Shown piece after piece: positions 5,523 through 14,809 of a DNA stretch of 38,713 nucleotides (within the stretch, counting starts at the first letter, position 1; each line of letters starts with the position of its first letter). This DNA comes from a virus. Position numbers and translations under genes: made by a program. Where the stretch lies: the IMG/VR virus record IMGVR_UViG_3300025112_000059, positions 1 to 38,713 of that record; one strand, given 5' to 3'. A model generated the notes under the pieces. The model did no database searches. It saw only the letters and a list, made by a program, of their open reading frames with translations, and was not told the origin of the DNA.

Positions 5523-8500
5523 TTAAGGTCGTTGAAAACGTACTGCTTCTCCAGCTTCCGGTCTAGTGAACCTTGTTTTTGCTTCTGCACTAGGGCGCTT
5601 GAATCTAGTGGTTGGCTCTTTTTTTATTTTCTTTTTTTCTCGCTCTTTGCTTTCAACGCCTTTGCCGAACCACCAATAATATAGGTTTCCTAAGACTGGA
5701 ATTGACTTAATTGATTTCAGATTATTTATTTTGATGCTCTCTTCCCAATCCTTAAAAATCTTTATAAGGTCTTTTGAGATATTGTCTACAAACTGCGTAG
5801 GTGGAGTAAGTTGCTCTAGTATAGCCGAGCCAATTCCATTACGGCTGACTTGGTTTACAGAGTATCGACTGAATCCTATTAGTTTGGCAATGTTATCTAT
5901 AAGACGATCTTTAAGAGATGTTTTTCTACCAAGCACTAAATCTTTCAATTCATCTGCTGTAGCGTTCATCAGAACCAAAGCCATTGATAATAATACCATA
6001 TTTCTCATTCCTTGTACTTTGTTGGTTCTCATTGTTCTAAATACTTCATTACGATAAACATCAAACATTTTTAAGGTCCAAGTTTTTAATTGGTATAAGA
6101 TACGCAAATTTCCACCTGTCAAATATCTTTGTGGAACTTCTGATTTTGCTACTGGCTGGAAGTCCAGAAGCTTGTAAAACGCTAAAAACTTAGCATTTTC
6201 AGTCATATTATCATTTTTTAGATCTTCGATAGTTTGCTTGGCATCATCTCCAAAAATATCTTTCATCTCTTTTTCAAATTCTGGTGTTGGCTTTTTAGCT
6301 AATTTTTGATAGCGGGCTACTATTGGATTGATAAGGGTTTCTTTACCCATAGTATCTATTTTGGTAAGGCCCACTACTTTGAATACAGTATCAACTAAAT
6401 TAGCAGTCAAAGAAGCATCTTCCATTTCTATAGCTATTCTTTCTATGCCAATATCTTCTTTAGTAATTTTTGATTTTCCAACTCCAGCGCGGATTAAAGC
6501 ATTGCCTGTTTCAAATGCTCCTGCATTACCTACTAAGACGTTATATAAAGGAAAAGCCAAGTCGCCAATCTGCGTCAAAGCGTTTATAGGGCTTCCCATG
6601 ACATCTAAATATGCCAGATTCTTATACAAACTCACGGCTCCATGAGTTCCTTTCTCTCCAAAGAAAGCATTTAAAATTTCCCTAACCTCTAATTCCTGTT
6701 TGGGTGTAACCTTGCCTTCCGCCAAAAGCTTGACCATAAACGCACCAATACTATCGTCAAGATTATTAAACTGATCCACTTTTTTATCTACTATCTGCGA
6801 CTTGCCAAAAAACTTACGCGCCTCAATAGCATTGTCTACTGATTCTATATACCTCAAAGTAGCATTAGAGGTGGTGAAATAAAACTTATTCATTTCTGGC
6901 GTTATAAAATCAATCACTCGATCTTTCATATTACTGACTGCTGACAAAGTAATCTGACCACCGGAATATCCACGTATCATGTTATTTATAAGATAAGCTT
7001 TTTCATCAGTAGTCAAGGCACGGCCCAAGTCCATTTCTTTGCGTTTAACAGCTTCGTCAATAATACTCTTAGTATTCTCGTCTGCCTCGCTAAAAAATTC
7101 AACCAATCCTTTAGTATCTTTAACCATGCGAGGGAAGTAATTTTTTAAATACCCAATATCAAAACCAACTTCATTAGCCCGAGCGTAAATATCATCAAAC
7201 AATGCTTTAGTGGTTTTCATTTCCTGTTCAAACCCATATTGCTTGGCTAGTGCTTCTTGCTTGGCTATATCACGATTCTTGGCCGCAAAGTCAAAAGTAG
7301 CCCTATCGTCTTTAGTCATTGTGTTATATTTCTCTAAAAATGGAACAACAATCTTTTTGTCCTTAATTACTCTTTGATTCGAGTTAAAAATAAAGCGCCT
7401 TAAAGCAATCCGCAAAGACGGGTCTATATCCGCTAATCTGCTTGATATTGTTCCTAACGTCTTGTCAACTTCATCACCTGCTTTTTGTAAGGTTTCTTTT
7501 ATTTGAAGTTTAGGAGTTTTTTTCTGTACCTCTATATTAGCTTGATACACATCATCTTTAATTACTGGCGGTTCGGATTTCTTAGATACGATTCCTAGCT
7601 TCTCGGTTGTTTCAGCAGACGGTCTGAATCCTCGCTCAAACTTAAATTTTAAGCGCTCTTTAAGTTTACTAACAAAATTACCTAATTCAACTATATTCAT
7701 CTGACTGATTGCCTTAGTGATTCCTAGTTCTTTCTTAACGTCATTGATAGTAGTTTGATTAAATTCGCCTAACTTCTTTACAAAAGCGATTGCACTTCTT
7801 TGTTTGCCTTTTGGGGCTTTTAAAGATTTATCAATATCTCGTTTTAGGGCTTCTAAAAATTTCTGTTCACGCTTGAATTGTGCTATGCCTTGTTTTGCTC
7901 CACGTTTTTCTACGCGTAATTTCTGACGCAACAAAACATCTTCTTTTTTGGTAACTTTTTTCGTTGGTGGTCTAACCTGTTCCTCAATCTGCTTTTTAGT
8001 AATTCGTTTAGGTTTTGCTGGCAGTGATTCAAGTTTTGGTGGCACAGCTTCTTTTACTCCTTTAGCTTGGTTGAAGAAGTCGGTTAGGGATTTGCGGGTG
8101 ATGGGTTTCCCCTCGGCGGCAAGGTTTAGTGGCAATCCCGCCTCAACAACACCCGCAACGCCTTGCTCTTTGATTGTCTTGCCCCCACCTTTTCTAAATA
8201 CTAATTCACTAAAATCCAAATTATCAATACTTATTAGATCATTTGCGTCAACTTCAAAACGATTTAATGATGGACCGCCAAAATCTTTTGGATTTGTACT
8301 ACGAGGATCTTTAAGGTATAATTCTGCAATCCCTTTATCAGCAGTCAAGAATTTTCCGTCAATTAGCTTCTCATTATTCTGTCCTGCTCTCCATACTACC
8401 ACTTTGTTTCCTAAAAACACATTATCAGCAAATCTTTTACCATGTAATGTAGTCAATGTGCCTGAATCAAGTGTATCAGCTTGAAAAAATGGACCAACCT

Positions 8501-11500
8501 TTCCAACTATATCTAATTCAACTTGTCTTGGTTTTATAGTCTTTTCCACAAACTCCTCTGCACTCTTAAACTTCCGGGCTTCGCGAGCTAATGGTCTTAA
8601 TTCTGGCGGTATGGGCTTGGCTATTTCCGCAGTTTTAACACCTGTAAGACCAGAATAATCTGCAATAAGTTTGCCATTCTCCATGCGAATATCTGGTTTT
8701 ACTCCGTGCTGTAAGACGCTATGCACCTTAGCTTCTCCTGTTGTAACAATATTAATGAAGTCACGAATCTGATTCTTATTCTCACCGGTAAACATTCTCT
8801 TCATAAATGCCAATACTTCCTCAAAGAATGAGCGTATTTTGGATCCTGTTGTTCGAACATTTTCAAAACTCTGTTCTTGAAGATAAATCTCCAAATCCTC
8901 CATAATCATTTCCTCGATTGCTTGGTCAGACTGGTTAGGAAATATCTTGCGAGCCTCCTCAATCATACCCTCACGCGTAATGCCTTTATCTGTAAATAAA
9001 TCAATGCCGTGCATATGCCGGAATATGAGATGACCCATTTCGTGCTGACCTGTAAATTCAGGAACGCCCTCTTTTTCAATAACAATAGTATTAGCTAAAG
9101 TAGCGCCAAATGCTCCGCCCTCTGCTGTTTTTATAACATCAACTGCTTGCCTGTCAACGTTAGAGAGTTTAAGGCGTCTAGTAATTTCATCAATAGCATT
9201 AAGAGCATCTTGCCCTACCACACGCTCTCTATCTAGACGCTCTGGCCTTTCTGTAAGTTGTCCGGGCTTTAGAAGTGTTGGTTTTTTAACTTCTCCTTTA
9301 GCTTGGTTGAAAATATCTGTTAATTGGGATTTGGTTTTAAGTTGCGAATTATCAAATACAACAGTAAATTCACCACCACCATCTATTGCTCCATCAAATC
9401 CACGCCTTTTTATATCATTGACAATCTCTGGATTGGCATCAAGAAATCCTATCTCTATTTTTTCTCCATCTTCACCTTTTGCGAATTTTCCATTTTTAAA
9501 CTTATAAAATCCACCTGTTTTTTCAAAGTCATATGGATTTCTTAAATCAACACGATATTCCTCTATATTTTTACCAAATTCACTAGCAAATTTTTTACTT
9601 GTGGATGAAAAAATTAAATCAGTTTCTATATCTGATGGATTCTCTATTTTATTTTCAGTACCACGAAACACCTTTGGTTGTGCCTCCACAAACTCCTCTG
9701 CACTCTTAAACTTCCTTGCTTCAACTGCTAATGGCTCTAATTCGGTTGGAATGGCTTTTACTGCTTGGGTTGCTTTAGCTTGGTTGAATATGTCTGTGAG
9801 TTGGGATTTTAATTCTTTGTCAAAAACTTCAACAACTTTTCCATTTGCAACAACAGCCAAATCATCCCCTTTTACCGCATCATGATAAACAATAATACTT
9901 TTATCTACTAAATTTGGATGTTTTTTAATAAATACCTCATTGTATTCTCTGCCAAACTGTTCTATCTTTTCTAGCCCAAAAGCACCCTCTCGTACACCCT
10001 CATCAAATGCCTCTTGTCCATTTCTCTTTATAAATAATTTCTCTACTTCAATATCTAATAAAGATTTGCTATTCTCCACAAACTCCTCTGCACTCTTAAA
10101 CTTCCTTGCTTCTTTAGCTAGGGGTTCTAGTTCTGGAGAGATTGTTGGTTCAATTCTTCCTTTTGCAATTTCTTCTTCTGTTGGAACAAATTGGTCTAAA
10201 TCTTTTCTTGGAATTTTAGCAAAACCCTCTTTGCTTCTTAACGCCTCTCTAGTTGGTTCACCAGTAACTATATCAGCACCCAGACTAACACCTCCGCCAA
10301 GTATGCCTCCAAAAAATGCTGATTCAGGAACTCCTGCAAGCAATTCGCGATTCTCATCATAAGTTTTAGCAACTGAATTCTGTACAATTTCCTGTAGAGA
10401 TTCTGTGCCAGATTCTAAGCCAGCTTGTTGGGTTACACGCCTTGTTATTTCACGGATAATATTTCGTTTGACTGTTTTACCAGCAGGAGAGCGAGAAAGC
10501 AATTTAGTTATAGGAAGTGCTTCTAACATACCATTTGCAACTCCAACAATGGCCGCAACCTTTTCAGCTTTTTGGTCATCTACTCCAAATTCCTTTGCGT
10601 CTTGAAAAGCAAAGCCAGCCTCTAAAGTAGCGGTACCGGCAAACGCTGTTCCACCAATAACTAAAGTAGGCGCACCAACTGCGGCCGCTGGTAAGCCCAC
10701 GCCTATACCAAATAATAAGGTAGGCAAAGTTTCGCCAATTCCTTGCACTATCCATTTTGGATCGCGCATCTTTTCAACAAACTTGCGATTATCTTCTACT
10801 TGAATTCCAACACTAGCTAATTCTTTATCATTTTTAGCTAAAGTCGCAAGTTTTTCACTTAATTGTTCTGCTCCTATTTTCTTGGCCCCAACACTTACAA
10901 TTGTTTCTAATGCTGATCCTAATCGTAAAAATCCACGATTAAAGCTCTCACCAAATATCTTACTAAGAGATTTTTCTCGTTCTGGCCCTTTCACGCCCAA
11001 TTTTGGCGGTGTAGGAGCCTCTGAAACCTTTAATGGAGGTAGTTCTGGTCCTGACAATTCCTCAAAATCAAACACATTATTTCCAATTCTTCTTTGCAAC
11101 TGTTCCCTATTGGGAGTTTCCGCAGGTAAGGCAATGTCAAAATTCTGTGTATCCGGAGTATCAAAACGCACATTTTTTCTGTCGTTCACTCTGAATACAC
11201 CTCTACCATGTGGAGTTTCTACATCTTCTAACTGTTTTATTTTAATAAGAGTGCCTTGCGGTACACTGCGCACACCTGTGGCTACATCGCCAAACTGTAC
11301 TGGAGTTCCAAAAGCGCCTATACCCTCTGGATTATCTGGTCTTGTTTGAAAAGGGTCTTTAGGATCAAAAAATGTAGCATTGAACTTGCTAGGCTGTTTG
11401 GTAGTTACCTTTAGACTTGGTTGTGGAGGTAGAGGTCTTACTTTTACTGATGGCTGTATTCTAGGCCCTGCTACGCTGATAGGATTAAAAGACGAAGTTG

Positions 11501-11558
11501 GCGCTTCGTCTTTTCTAACCTTTACTAGTGGTTGTCTTAGAATATCGGGTATAGGCAT
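5523..11558 (-). CDS. Giant polyvalent internal virion protein (2011 residues) with exchangeable cassettes
   Basis: In order: an N-terminal linker with three QPxxKV motifs (9-14, 35-40, 46-51); a double-psi-barrel/3D-like domain (about 57-146); hydrophobic stretches (about 275-315); cassette 1 (477-596); cassette 2 (606-754, ART-like, VFRGT to DGAIDGG); a zincin-like HEMGH motif at 839-843; cassette 3 (986-1167, ART-like, VWRAGQ to FLTADKGIAELY); a charged coiled coil; and a long helical C-terminal region of the large-polyvalent-protein type (about 1360-1950). Three TRFxRP-like repeats end it. Each cassette starts with ARKFKSAEEFVE and ends with LTDIFNQAK or a close variant. Polyvalent proteins are thought to be injected with phage DNA and to disarm the host. 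It follows the 592-residue internal protein by 1 nt. Confidence 0.8.
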   Translation of the reverse strand: MPIPDILRQPLVKVRKDEAPTSSFNPISVAGPRIQPSVKVRPLPPQPSLKVTTKQPSKFNATFFDPKDPFQTRPDNPEGIGAFGTPVQFGDVATGVRSVPQGTLIKIKQLEDVETPHGRGVFRVNDRKNVRFDTPDTQNFDIALPAETPNREQLQRRIGNNVFDFEELSGPELPPLKVSEAPTPPKLGVKGPEREKSLSKIFGESFNRGFLRLGSALETIVSVGAKKIGAEQLSEKLATLAKNDKELASVGIQVEDNRKFVEKMRDPKWIVQGIGETLPTLLFGIGVGLPAAAVGAPTLVIGGTAFAGTATLEAGFAFQDAKEFGVDDQKAEKVAAIVGVANGMLEALPITKLLSRSPAGKTVKRNIIREITRRVTQQAGLESGTESLQEIVQNSVAKTYDENRELLAGVPESAFFGGILGGGVSLGADIVTGEPTREALRSKEGFAKIPRKDLDQFVPTEEEIAKGRIEPTISPELEPLAKEARKFKSAEEFVENSKSLLDIEVEKLFIKRNGQEAFDEGVREGAFGLEKIEQFGREYNEVFIKKHPNLVDKSIIVYHDAVKGDDLAVVANGKVVEVFDKELKSQLTDIFNQAKATQAVKAIPTELEPLAVEARKFKSAEEFVEAQPKVFRGTENKIENPSDIETDLIFSSTSKKFASEFGKNIEEYRVDLRNPYDFEKTGGFYKFKNGKFAKGEDGEKIEIGFLDANPEIVNDIKRRGFDGAIDGGGEFTVVFDNSQLKTKSQLTDIFNQAKGEVKKPTLLKPGQLTERPERLDRERVVGQDALNAIDEITRRLKLSNVDRQAVDVIKTAEGGAFGATLANTIVIEKEGVPEFTGQHEMGHLIFRHMHGIDLFTDKGITREGMIEEARKIFPNQSDQAIEEMIMEDLEIYLQEQSFENVRTTGSKIRSFFEEVLAFMKRMFTGENKNQIRDFINIVTTGEAKVHSVLQHGVKPDIRMENGKLIADYSGLTGVKTAEIAKPIPPELRPLAREARKFKSAEEFVEKTIKPRQVELDIVGKVGPFFQADTLDSGTLTTLHGKRFADNVFLGNKVVVWRAGQNNEKLIDGKFLTADKGIAELYLKDPRSTNPKDFGGPSLNRFEVDANDLISIDNLDFSELVFRKGGGKTIKEQGVAGVVEAGLPLNLAAEGKPITRKSLTDFFNQAKGVKEAVPPKLESLPAKPKRITKKQIEEQVRPPTKKVTKKEDVLLRQKLRVEKRGAKQGIAQFKREQKFLEALKRDIDKSLKAPKGKQRSAIAFVKKLGEFNQTTINDVKKELGITKAISQMNIVELGNFVSKLKERLKFKFERGFRPSAETTEKLGIVSKKSEPPVIKDDVYQANIEVQKKTPKLQIKETLQKAGDEVDKTLGTISSRLADIDPSLRIALRRFIFNSNQRVIKDKKIVVPFLEKYNTMTKDDRATFDFAAKNRDIAKQEALAKQYGFEQEMKTTKALFDDIYARANEVGFDIGYLKNYFPRMVKDTKGLVEFFSEADENTKSIIDEAVKRKEMDLGRALTTDEKAYLINNMIRGYSGGQITLSAVSNMKDRVIDFITPEMNKFYFTTSNATLRYIESVDNAIEARKFFGKSQIVDKKVDQFNNLDDSIGAFMVKLLAEGKVTPKQELEVREILNAFFGEKGTHGAVSLYKNLAYLDVMGSPINALTQIGDLAFPLYNVLVGNAGAFETGNALIRAGVGKSKITKEDIGIERIAIEMEDASLTANLVDTVFKVVGLTKIDTMGKETLINPIVARYQKLAKKPTPEFEKEMKDIFGDDAKQTIEDLKNDNMTENAKFLAFYKLLDFQPVAKSEVPQRYLTGGNLRILYQLKTWTLKMFDVYRNEVFRTMRTNKVQGMRNMVLLSMALVLMNATADELKDLVLGRKTSLKDRLIDNIAKLIGFSRYSVNQVSRNGIGSAILEQLTPPTQFVDNISKDLIKIFKDWEESIKINNLKSIKSIPVLGNLYYWWFGKGVESKEREKKKIKKEPTTRFKRPSAEAKTRFTRPEAGEAVRFQRP
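8061..8075. repeat. Cassette 3 downstream border (C-tag DNA)
   Basis: TTTAGCTTGGTTGAA, encoding the FNQAK end-tag, occurs identically at 9297-9311 and 9774-9788. It marks the C-terminal border of each polyvalent cassette. Confidence 0.8.
8546..8575. repeat. Cassette 3 upstream border (N-tag DNA), 30 bp
   Basis: The 30-bp sequence beginning CCACAAACTCCTCTGC and ending AAACTTCC is the same in all three cassettes (8546, 9686, 10076). It encodes KFKSAEEFVE. Exact DNA identity over 30 bp, rather than only protein similarity, suggests recent duplication or gene conversion. Confidence 0.85.
9297..9311. repeat. Cassette 2 downstream border
   Basis: A second identical copy of TTTAGCTTGGTTGAA, ending the ART-like cassette 2. 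Confidence 0.8.
9686..9715. repeat. Cassette 2 upstream border, 30 bp
   Basis: An identical copy of the 30-bp repeat at 8546-8575 and 10076-10105. Confidence 0.85.
9774..9788. repeat. Cassette 1 downstream border
   Basis: A third identical copy of TTTAGCTTGGTTGAA, ending cassette 1. Confidence 0.8.
10076..10105. repeat. Cassette 1 upstream border, 30 bp
   Basis: An identical copy of the 30-bp repeat. Beyond it, the neighbouring codons for ARK and LEPLA are also similar but not identical. Confidence 0.85.
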
Positions 11559-11559
11559 A

Positions 11560-13338
11560 CTAAAATCTATCTAAACGTCCTCTAGCTTCATCAATTGCTG
11601 ATTTATGTTCTTTGATTTCATCATCATCCAACCCTATTCCTTTTAGAGCGCGTCTAATTTCTTTTTCTTCTTTGTCTTGCTCAATCATTTTATCAATAAT
11701 TTCACTTGCGTAACCTGCTATTTCACCTTTGTTTAATCCTTGGCGTTTTAAGGCATCTATAACATTTCCTTGTACGTTGTTAATAGTTTTCAAAACAATA
11801 TCATTGATAATATCATTAAATTTGTCAAATTCTATACCTTGTTCTTCTAAAAATAACAATATATCACGTAAAGTAGCACCCTCTCTGATTTTTTCTCTTG
11901 CTTGTATACGGGTTTCTTGTGCGTTTAGCGGCCCCTCTTCTCCAAATACTTCATCTAAGCCCGCTTTAATAGAAGATTGGTTTAATTTGGTGTTAGTGTC
12001 TAAGAAAGCAAGCACACTAGCCCTACTATTTCCTTGTTGCTCTGCCATTTTGATAAAATCTATAGGTGACGGAGATGTATTAAATATACTAGATAGATTG
12101 CCACCAGTGAATCCACCACCACCGCCTGTAGCAGACTTAGCTTTGCCAACGCCTGACTGTTCCCATACAATTTTACCGGTACTTTTATCTATGCCAGTCA
12201 ACGTACCTCTATCATCAAGCGAAGTTACAATATTCGGCTGTGCCGGATCATCCAATCCCTCAAAAGTAAATACTCTGCCTGTATTTGGATCAGTTATAGT
12301 CCTAGATTCCCCAATAGGCAAATTTTTCATTAACGATACTATGTTACTGCCAGAGAAAAAGTCCTCTTTTTCCTCTGTATCTCGTTCTAATTCTTGTGCT
12401 TTGATTTCTAACTCTACCGATCTAAATGCTTCATCAGATGCTTCTTGTGCTATTTCTCTTGCTCTGTCTACATTACCAATAGCCGCTTGTTCGCGAGCCA
12501 GCAAATTCTTTAATTCACTTTGTAATCGCAATTGTTTGATTTCGTTTTGTTCAACTATTTTCTGCTGTTGACCTCCTATAAGGCCAGCAGAAATTCCGCG
12601 CCCTTGCCCCTCTAGTTTCTTTTGTGCCTCTAAAATAGATGTCTGGAAGTCTTGAATCTCCTTAGTTTTATCAGCAATAGAAGTTTGAATCTCTGCTACT
12701 GCGGTAGATTTTTCGCCTAGTTTCTGCAATTTGGCTGTATCTGTAAATGCTGTCTTAGCGGCTTCCTGTACGCCTCTAAGCAGGTCTGGTGCTGTTTGCT
12801 CCTTATATCGCTCTCTAGTGCTTGTTATGTCCCTTTCTGGTACAGGTTCAATAGGAAGGGGAGGTTCGCCTGTTTGGGTAGATGTTGCTAGAGGTGTAGG
12901 TGTAATAGGTGCAGGAGTCGGCGCAAACGGAGTTTTGAAAACATTGATTGACTGAATTCCTATATCTGGCAAGCGTCTTTGAATCTCCGCAGTATCAGTA
13001 ATTCCTTGTGAAACTAAATTCTGAACTTGCTGTCTTTTAGATATATTCTGTTGTGCTGATGTTTGCTCTATTGGGGCTGGTTGTCCTGTGAACTCTTCTC
13101 TGGCTGTTGGAGGTCTTTGGCCTGTCGTAAATTCGGCTCTAGCGTCTGTAGCTGAAAGGTTGCCCGTTGCTTGCGCCCTTTCAGGAGCTACGCTTACTCC
13201 TTGCTGTGGAGTGTCAACAACATTTATTTTAGGCTGGGTTGAAGATTCTTCAACCCGAAGATTGGGTTGCGCTCCTGCTTGCGAAACCTTTATTTTCTGC
13301 TCATTTTTCTTATTTGTGACTCTTATTTGTGGTGGCAT
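11560..13338 (-). CDS. Internal virion / ejection-type protein with coiled coils (592 residues)
   Basis: The N-terminus (1-60) is disordered and carries short motifs PPQIRV, EQKIKV, QPNLRV and QPKINV, matching the QPxxKV motifs at the start of the 2011-residue protein. A Pro/Thr-rich linker (130-175) follows, then long coiled coil (about 195-315), a glycine-rich hinge (GGGGG, about 405) and helical repeats up to GRLDRF. No enzyme motif is seen. Position between the head-tail adaptor and the giant polyvalent protein matches podoviral internal core or ejection proteins. Function is inferred from context. Confidence 0.65.
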   Translation of the reverse strand: MPPQIRVTNKKNEQKIKVSQAGAQPNLRVEESSTQPKINVVDTPQQGVSVAPERAQATGNLSATDARAEFTTGQRPPTAREEFTGQPAPIEQTSAQQNISKRQQVQNLVSQGITDTAEIQRRLPDIGIQSINVFKTPFAPTPAPITPTPLATSTQTGEPPLPIEPVPERDITSTRERYKEQTAPDLLRGVQEAAKTAFTDTAKLQKLGEKSTAVAEIQTSIADKTKEIQDFQTSILEAQKKLEGQGRGISAGLIGGQQQKIVEQNEIKQLRLQSELKNLLAREQAAIGNVDRAREIAQEASDEAFRSVELEIKAQELERDTEEKEDFFSGSNIVSLMKNLPIGESRTITDPNTGRVFTFEGLDDPAQPNIVTSLDDRGTLTGIDKSTGKIVWEQSGVGKAKSATGGGGGFTGGNLSSIFNTSPSPIDFIKMAEQQGNSRASVLAFLDTNTKLNQSSIKAGLDEVFGEEGPLNAQETRIQAREKIREGATLRDILLFLEEQGIEFDKFNDIINDIVLKTINNVQGNVIDALKRQGLNKGEIAGYASEIIDKMIEQDKEEKEIRRALKGIGLDDDEIKEHKSAIDEARGRLDRF

Positions 13339-13339
13339 A

Positions 13340-14293
13340 TTATGTAAATCCTGTTAATTCTGACATTGGCTCATCGGCCAGAGAATATTCAGGTGCAATA
13401 TATACTCCCTCTTCTTTACCGCTTTGCTCTTCAATCATTCTAGCCATAATTCCGCCAAAATCTCTAGCCAAACCTGCTTCCATTCCGCCATCATACAATC
13501 TCCACCATCTATCAGCTTCTCTTATTTTACCCTGTTCTTGGAAATATAAAGCTGTGGCACGATAAACAGGAGCTATGTCGTAACTCTCTGGAATAAGGGA
13601 TACTTGTATTATTTCAGAGGCCGCTGTTGCGCTTGATAACGTAGTACCCTCATAAGGTTTTAGTAAGCCAATAGTTGTAGAATTTGTAAACGACCCAATT
13701 TCATACCAGAATCCATCTCCGCCTCCTGCCGCAGTTGTCTTAGTAATCCGTATAAATCTGCCTACCATATCAGCAGTTGCGGCTAAAGTAGATACTGTTG
13801 CCGCAGTTGCTCCGTTAGCCAAATCGGTAACTACCATAGTCGTTGCATCCGCTATATTCAAATCAACCACGTTTGTCCTGCCTCTGAAAGTTATGGTGCT
13901 TGTAGAAACTGCTGGTGCTGGCTCTATAAATACTTGATTGCCCTCTCTGTAGTAGAATTGAGCAACATCGCTATCTCCTAAATTAGCCGCTAAAATTCTT
14001 TTCCATAGTTTAGAATCATAAACTGGCTGTGGGCTATAAATAGTTGTGCCACCCGTAAGAGTAATATACAAATCTATAAAAGTCCTAATAGGATTCGGTA
14101 TCTGATAATTGTTCTGTGTCGCGACAGTTGAAAGGGTTTCCGTAGTTTCTAGCCACCACCACTTTCCACCATTAAGAGTAGCGATTGCTCTAATTGAATC
14201 GTTAATTAATTCATCTAAGTGGGTTAAGTTTCCACTTGAAGCGTTTTTGGTAAACTTGCCCCCCAAATTTCTAAGATCAGAATATCCACGCAT
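13340..14293 (-). CDS. Head-tail adaptor (podoviral gp4 / tubular-A type)
   Basis: A protein of 317 residues. The N-terminal helical part (LDELINDSIRAIATLNGGKW) followed by WWLETTETLST and a YQIPNPIRTFIDLYI strand is the usual plan of podoviral adaptor or tail-tubular proteins. So is the later FYYREGNQVFIEPAP ... ITFRGRTNVVDL part. A C-terminal helical region (VYRATALYFQEQGKIREADRWW) is also typical. It would form the dodecameric ring joining portal and tail. It lies next to the propeller-like tail protein, as in P22-like and T7-like phages. Confidence 0.65.
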   Translation of the reverse strand: MRGYSDLRNLGGKFTKNASSGNLTHLDELINDSIRAIATLNGGKWWWLETTETLSTVATQNNYQIPNPIRTFIDLYITLTGGTTIYSPQPVYDSKLWKRILAANLGDSDVAQFYYREGNQVFIEPAPAVSTSTITFRGRTNVVDLNIADATTMVVTDLANGATAATVSTLAATADMVGRFIRITKTTAAGGGDGFWYEIGSFTNSTTIGLLKPYEGTTLSSATAASEIIQVSLIPESYDIAPVYRATALYFQEQGKIREADRWWRLYDGGMEAGLARDFGGIMARMIEEQSGKEEGVYIAPEYSLADEPMSELTGFT

Positions 14294-14308
14294 AGTTGTA
14301 TTTACTTA

Positions 14309-14767
14309 TTATAATTTTAGGTTGTTTTCTTTTTCTAAATCTTCCATTTCTTCCTCATAATCACTCGCTACTTTCCGTAATACATCGGTCACTATTCCAA
14401 TATCATTTGCAGGATTTGACACGAATCCAGATATCAATAAATTTATAGCATTTTTGAACATTATTATTCTCAATGGATGATTGTCTACTATTCCAGAAAA
14501 ATTAAATGTTTTTTCTTCTGTTCTAATTGCTTCAATTCTATATTTAATGCCATAAACTTTCTCTAAAATTGATTCAATTAAATCTCTATACTCTAACTTT
14601 AAAAGTTGCTCTTGTTGCATTCTCCATTTAAATAAAAGTGTTATCGTACTTTCATCTACCGAAATTGGTGTAGCTGTTCCTAATATAAAATGTAAAGCAG
14701 GATTTCTGTCTTTTGCCTTTGCTAAAACTTTATCCCAATCTTTTAAAATTTTTGTAATATTTTCCAT
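14309..14767 (-). CDS. Free-standing protein resembling the C-terminal domain of DNA polymerase III tau/gamma (DnaX)
   Basis: A protein of 152 residues. Residues 1-85 show the plan of DnaX C-terminal domains of Firmicutes and CPR: a leading W (KDWDKVLAKAKDRNPALHF), the strand after TPISVDESTITLLF, the helix MQQEQLLKLEYRDLIESIL, then YGIKYRIEAI. The rest (86-152) is helical and unrecognised. The ATPase part is absent, so it is not a clamp loader. It might bind the host replisome. It stands alone among tail genes, more AT-rich than they are, with its own AGGGAAC ribosome site and a hairpin before it, like a moron. The similarity is pattern-based and needs a profile search. Confidence 0.5.
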   Translation of the reverse strand: MENITKILKDWDKVLAKAKDRNPALHFILGTATPISVDESTITLLFKWRMQQEQLLKLEYRDLIESILEKVYGIKYRIEAIRTEEKTFNFSGIVDNHPLRIIMFKNAINLLISGFVSNPANDIGIVTDVLRKVASDYEEEMEDLEKENNLKL

Positions 14768-14787
14768 ATAGTTCCCTAATTTATAAT

Positions 14788-14809
14788 TTGTGACATTTTT
14801 GTGACATTT
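14788..14809. repeat. Tandem 11-bp repeat TTGTGACATTT x2
   Basis: Two exact adjacent copies (14788-14798 and 14799-14809) lie between the DnaX-like gene and the hairpin at 14809-14842. They could be regulator binding sites for a private promoter of the DnaX-like gene. No clear -35 box is seen. Confidence 0.6.

Noticed and set aside
7948-8484. Long plus-strand open frames opposite the polyvalent, internal and tail genes
   Set aside because: They are antisense shadows with no ribosome sites and improbable compositions; the minus-strand products have recognisable domains.
8546-10105. Three 30-bp repeats as a CRISPR-like array
   Set aside because: Spacing is irregular (about 1.1 and 0.4 kb), they lie inside a protein-coding frame and encode protein tags.
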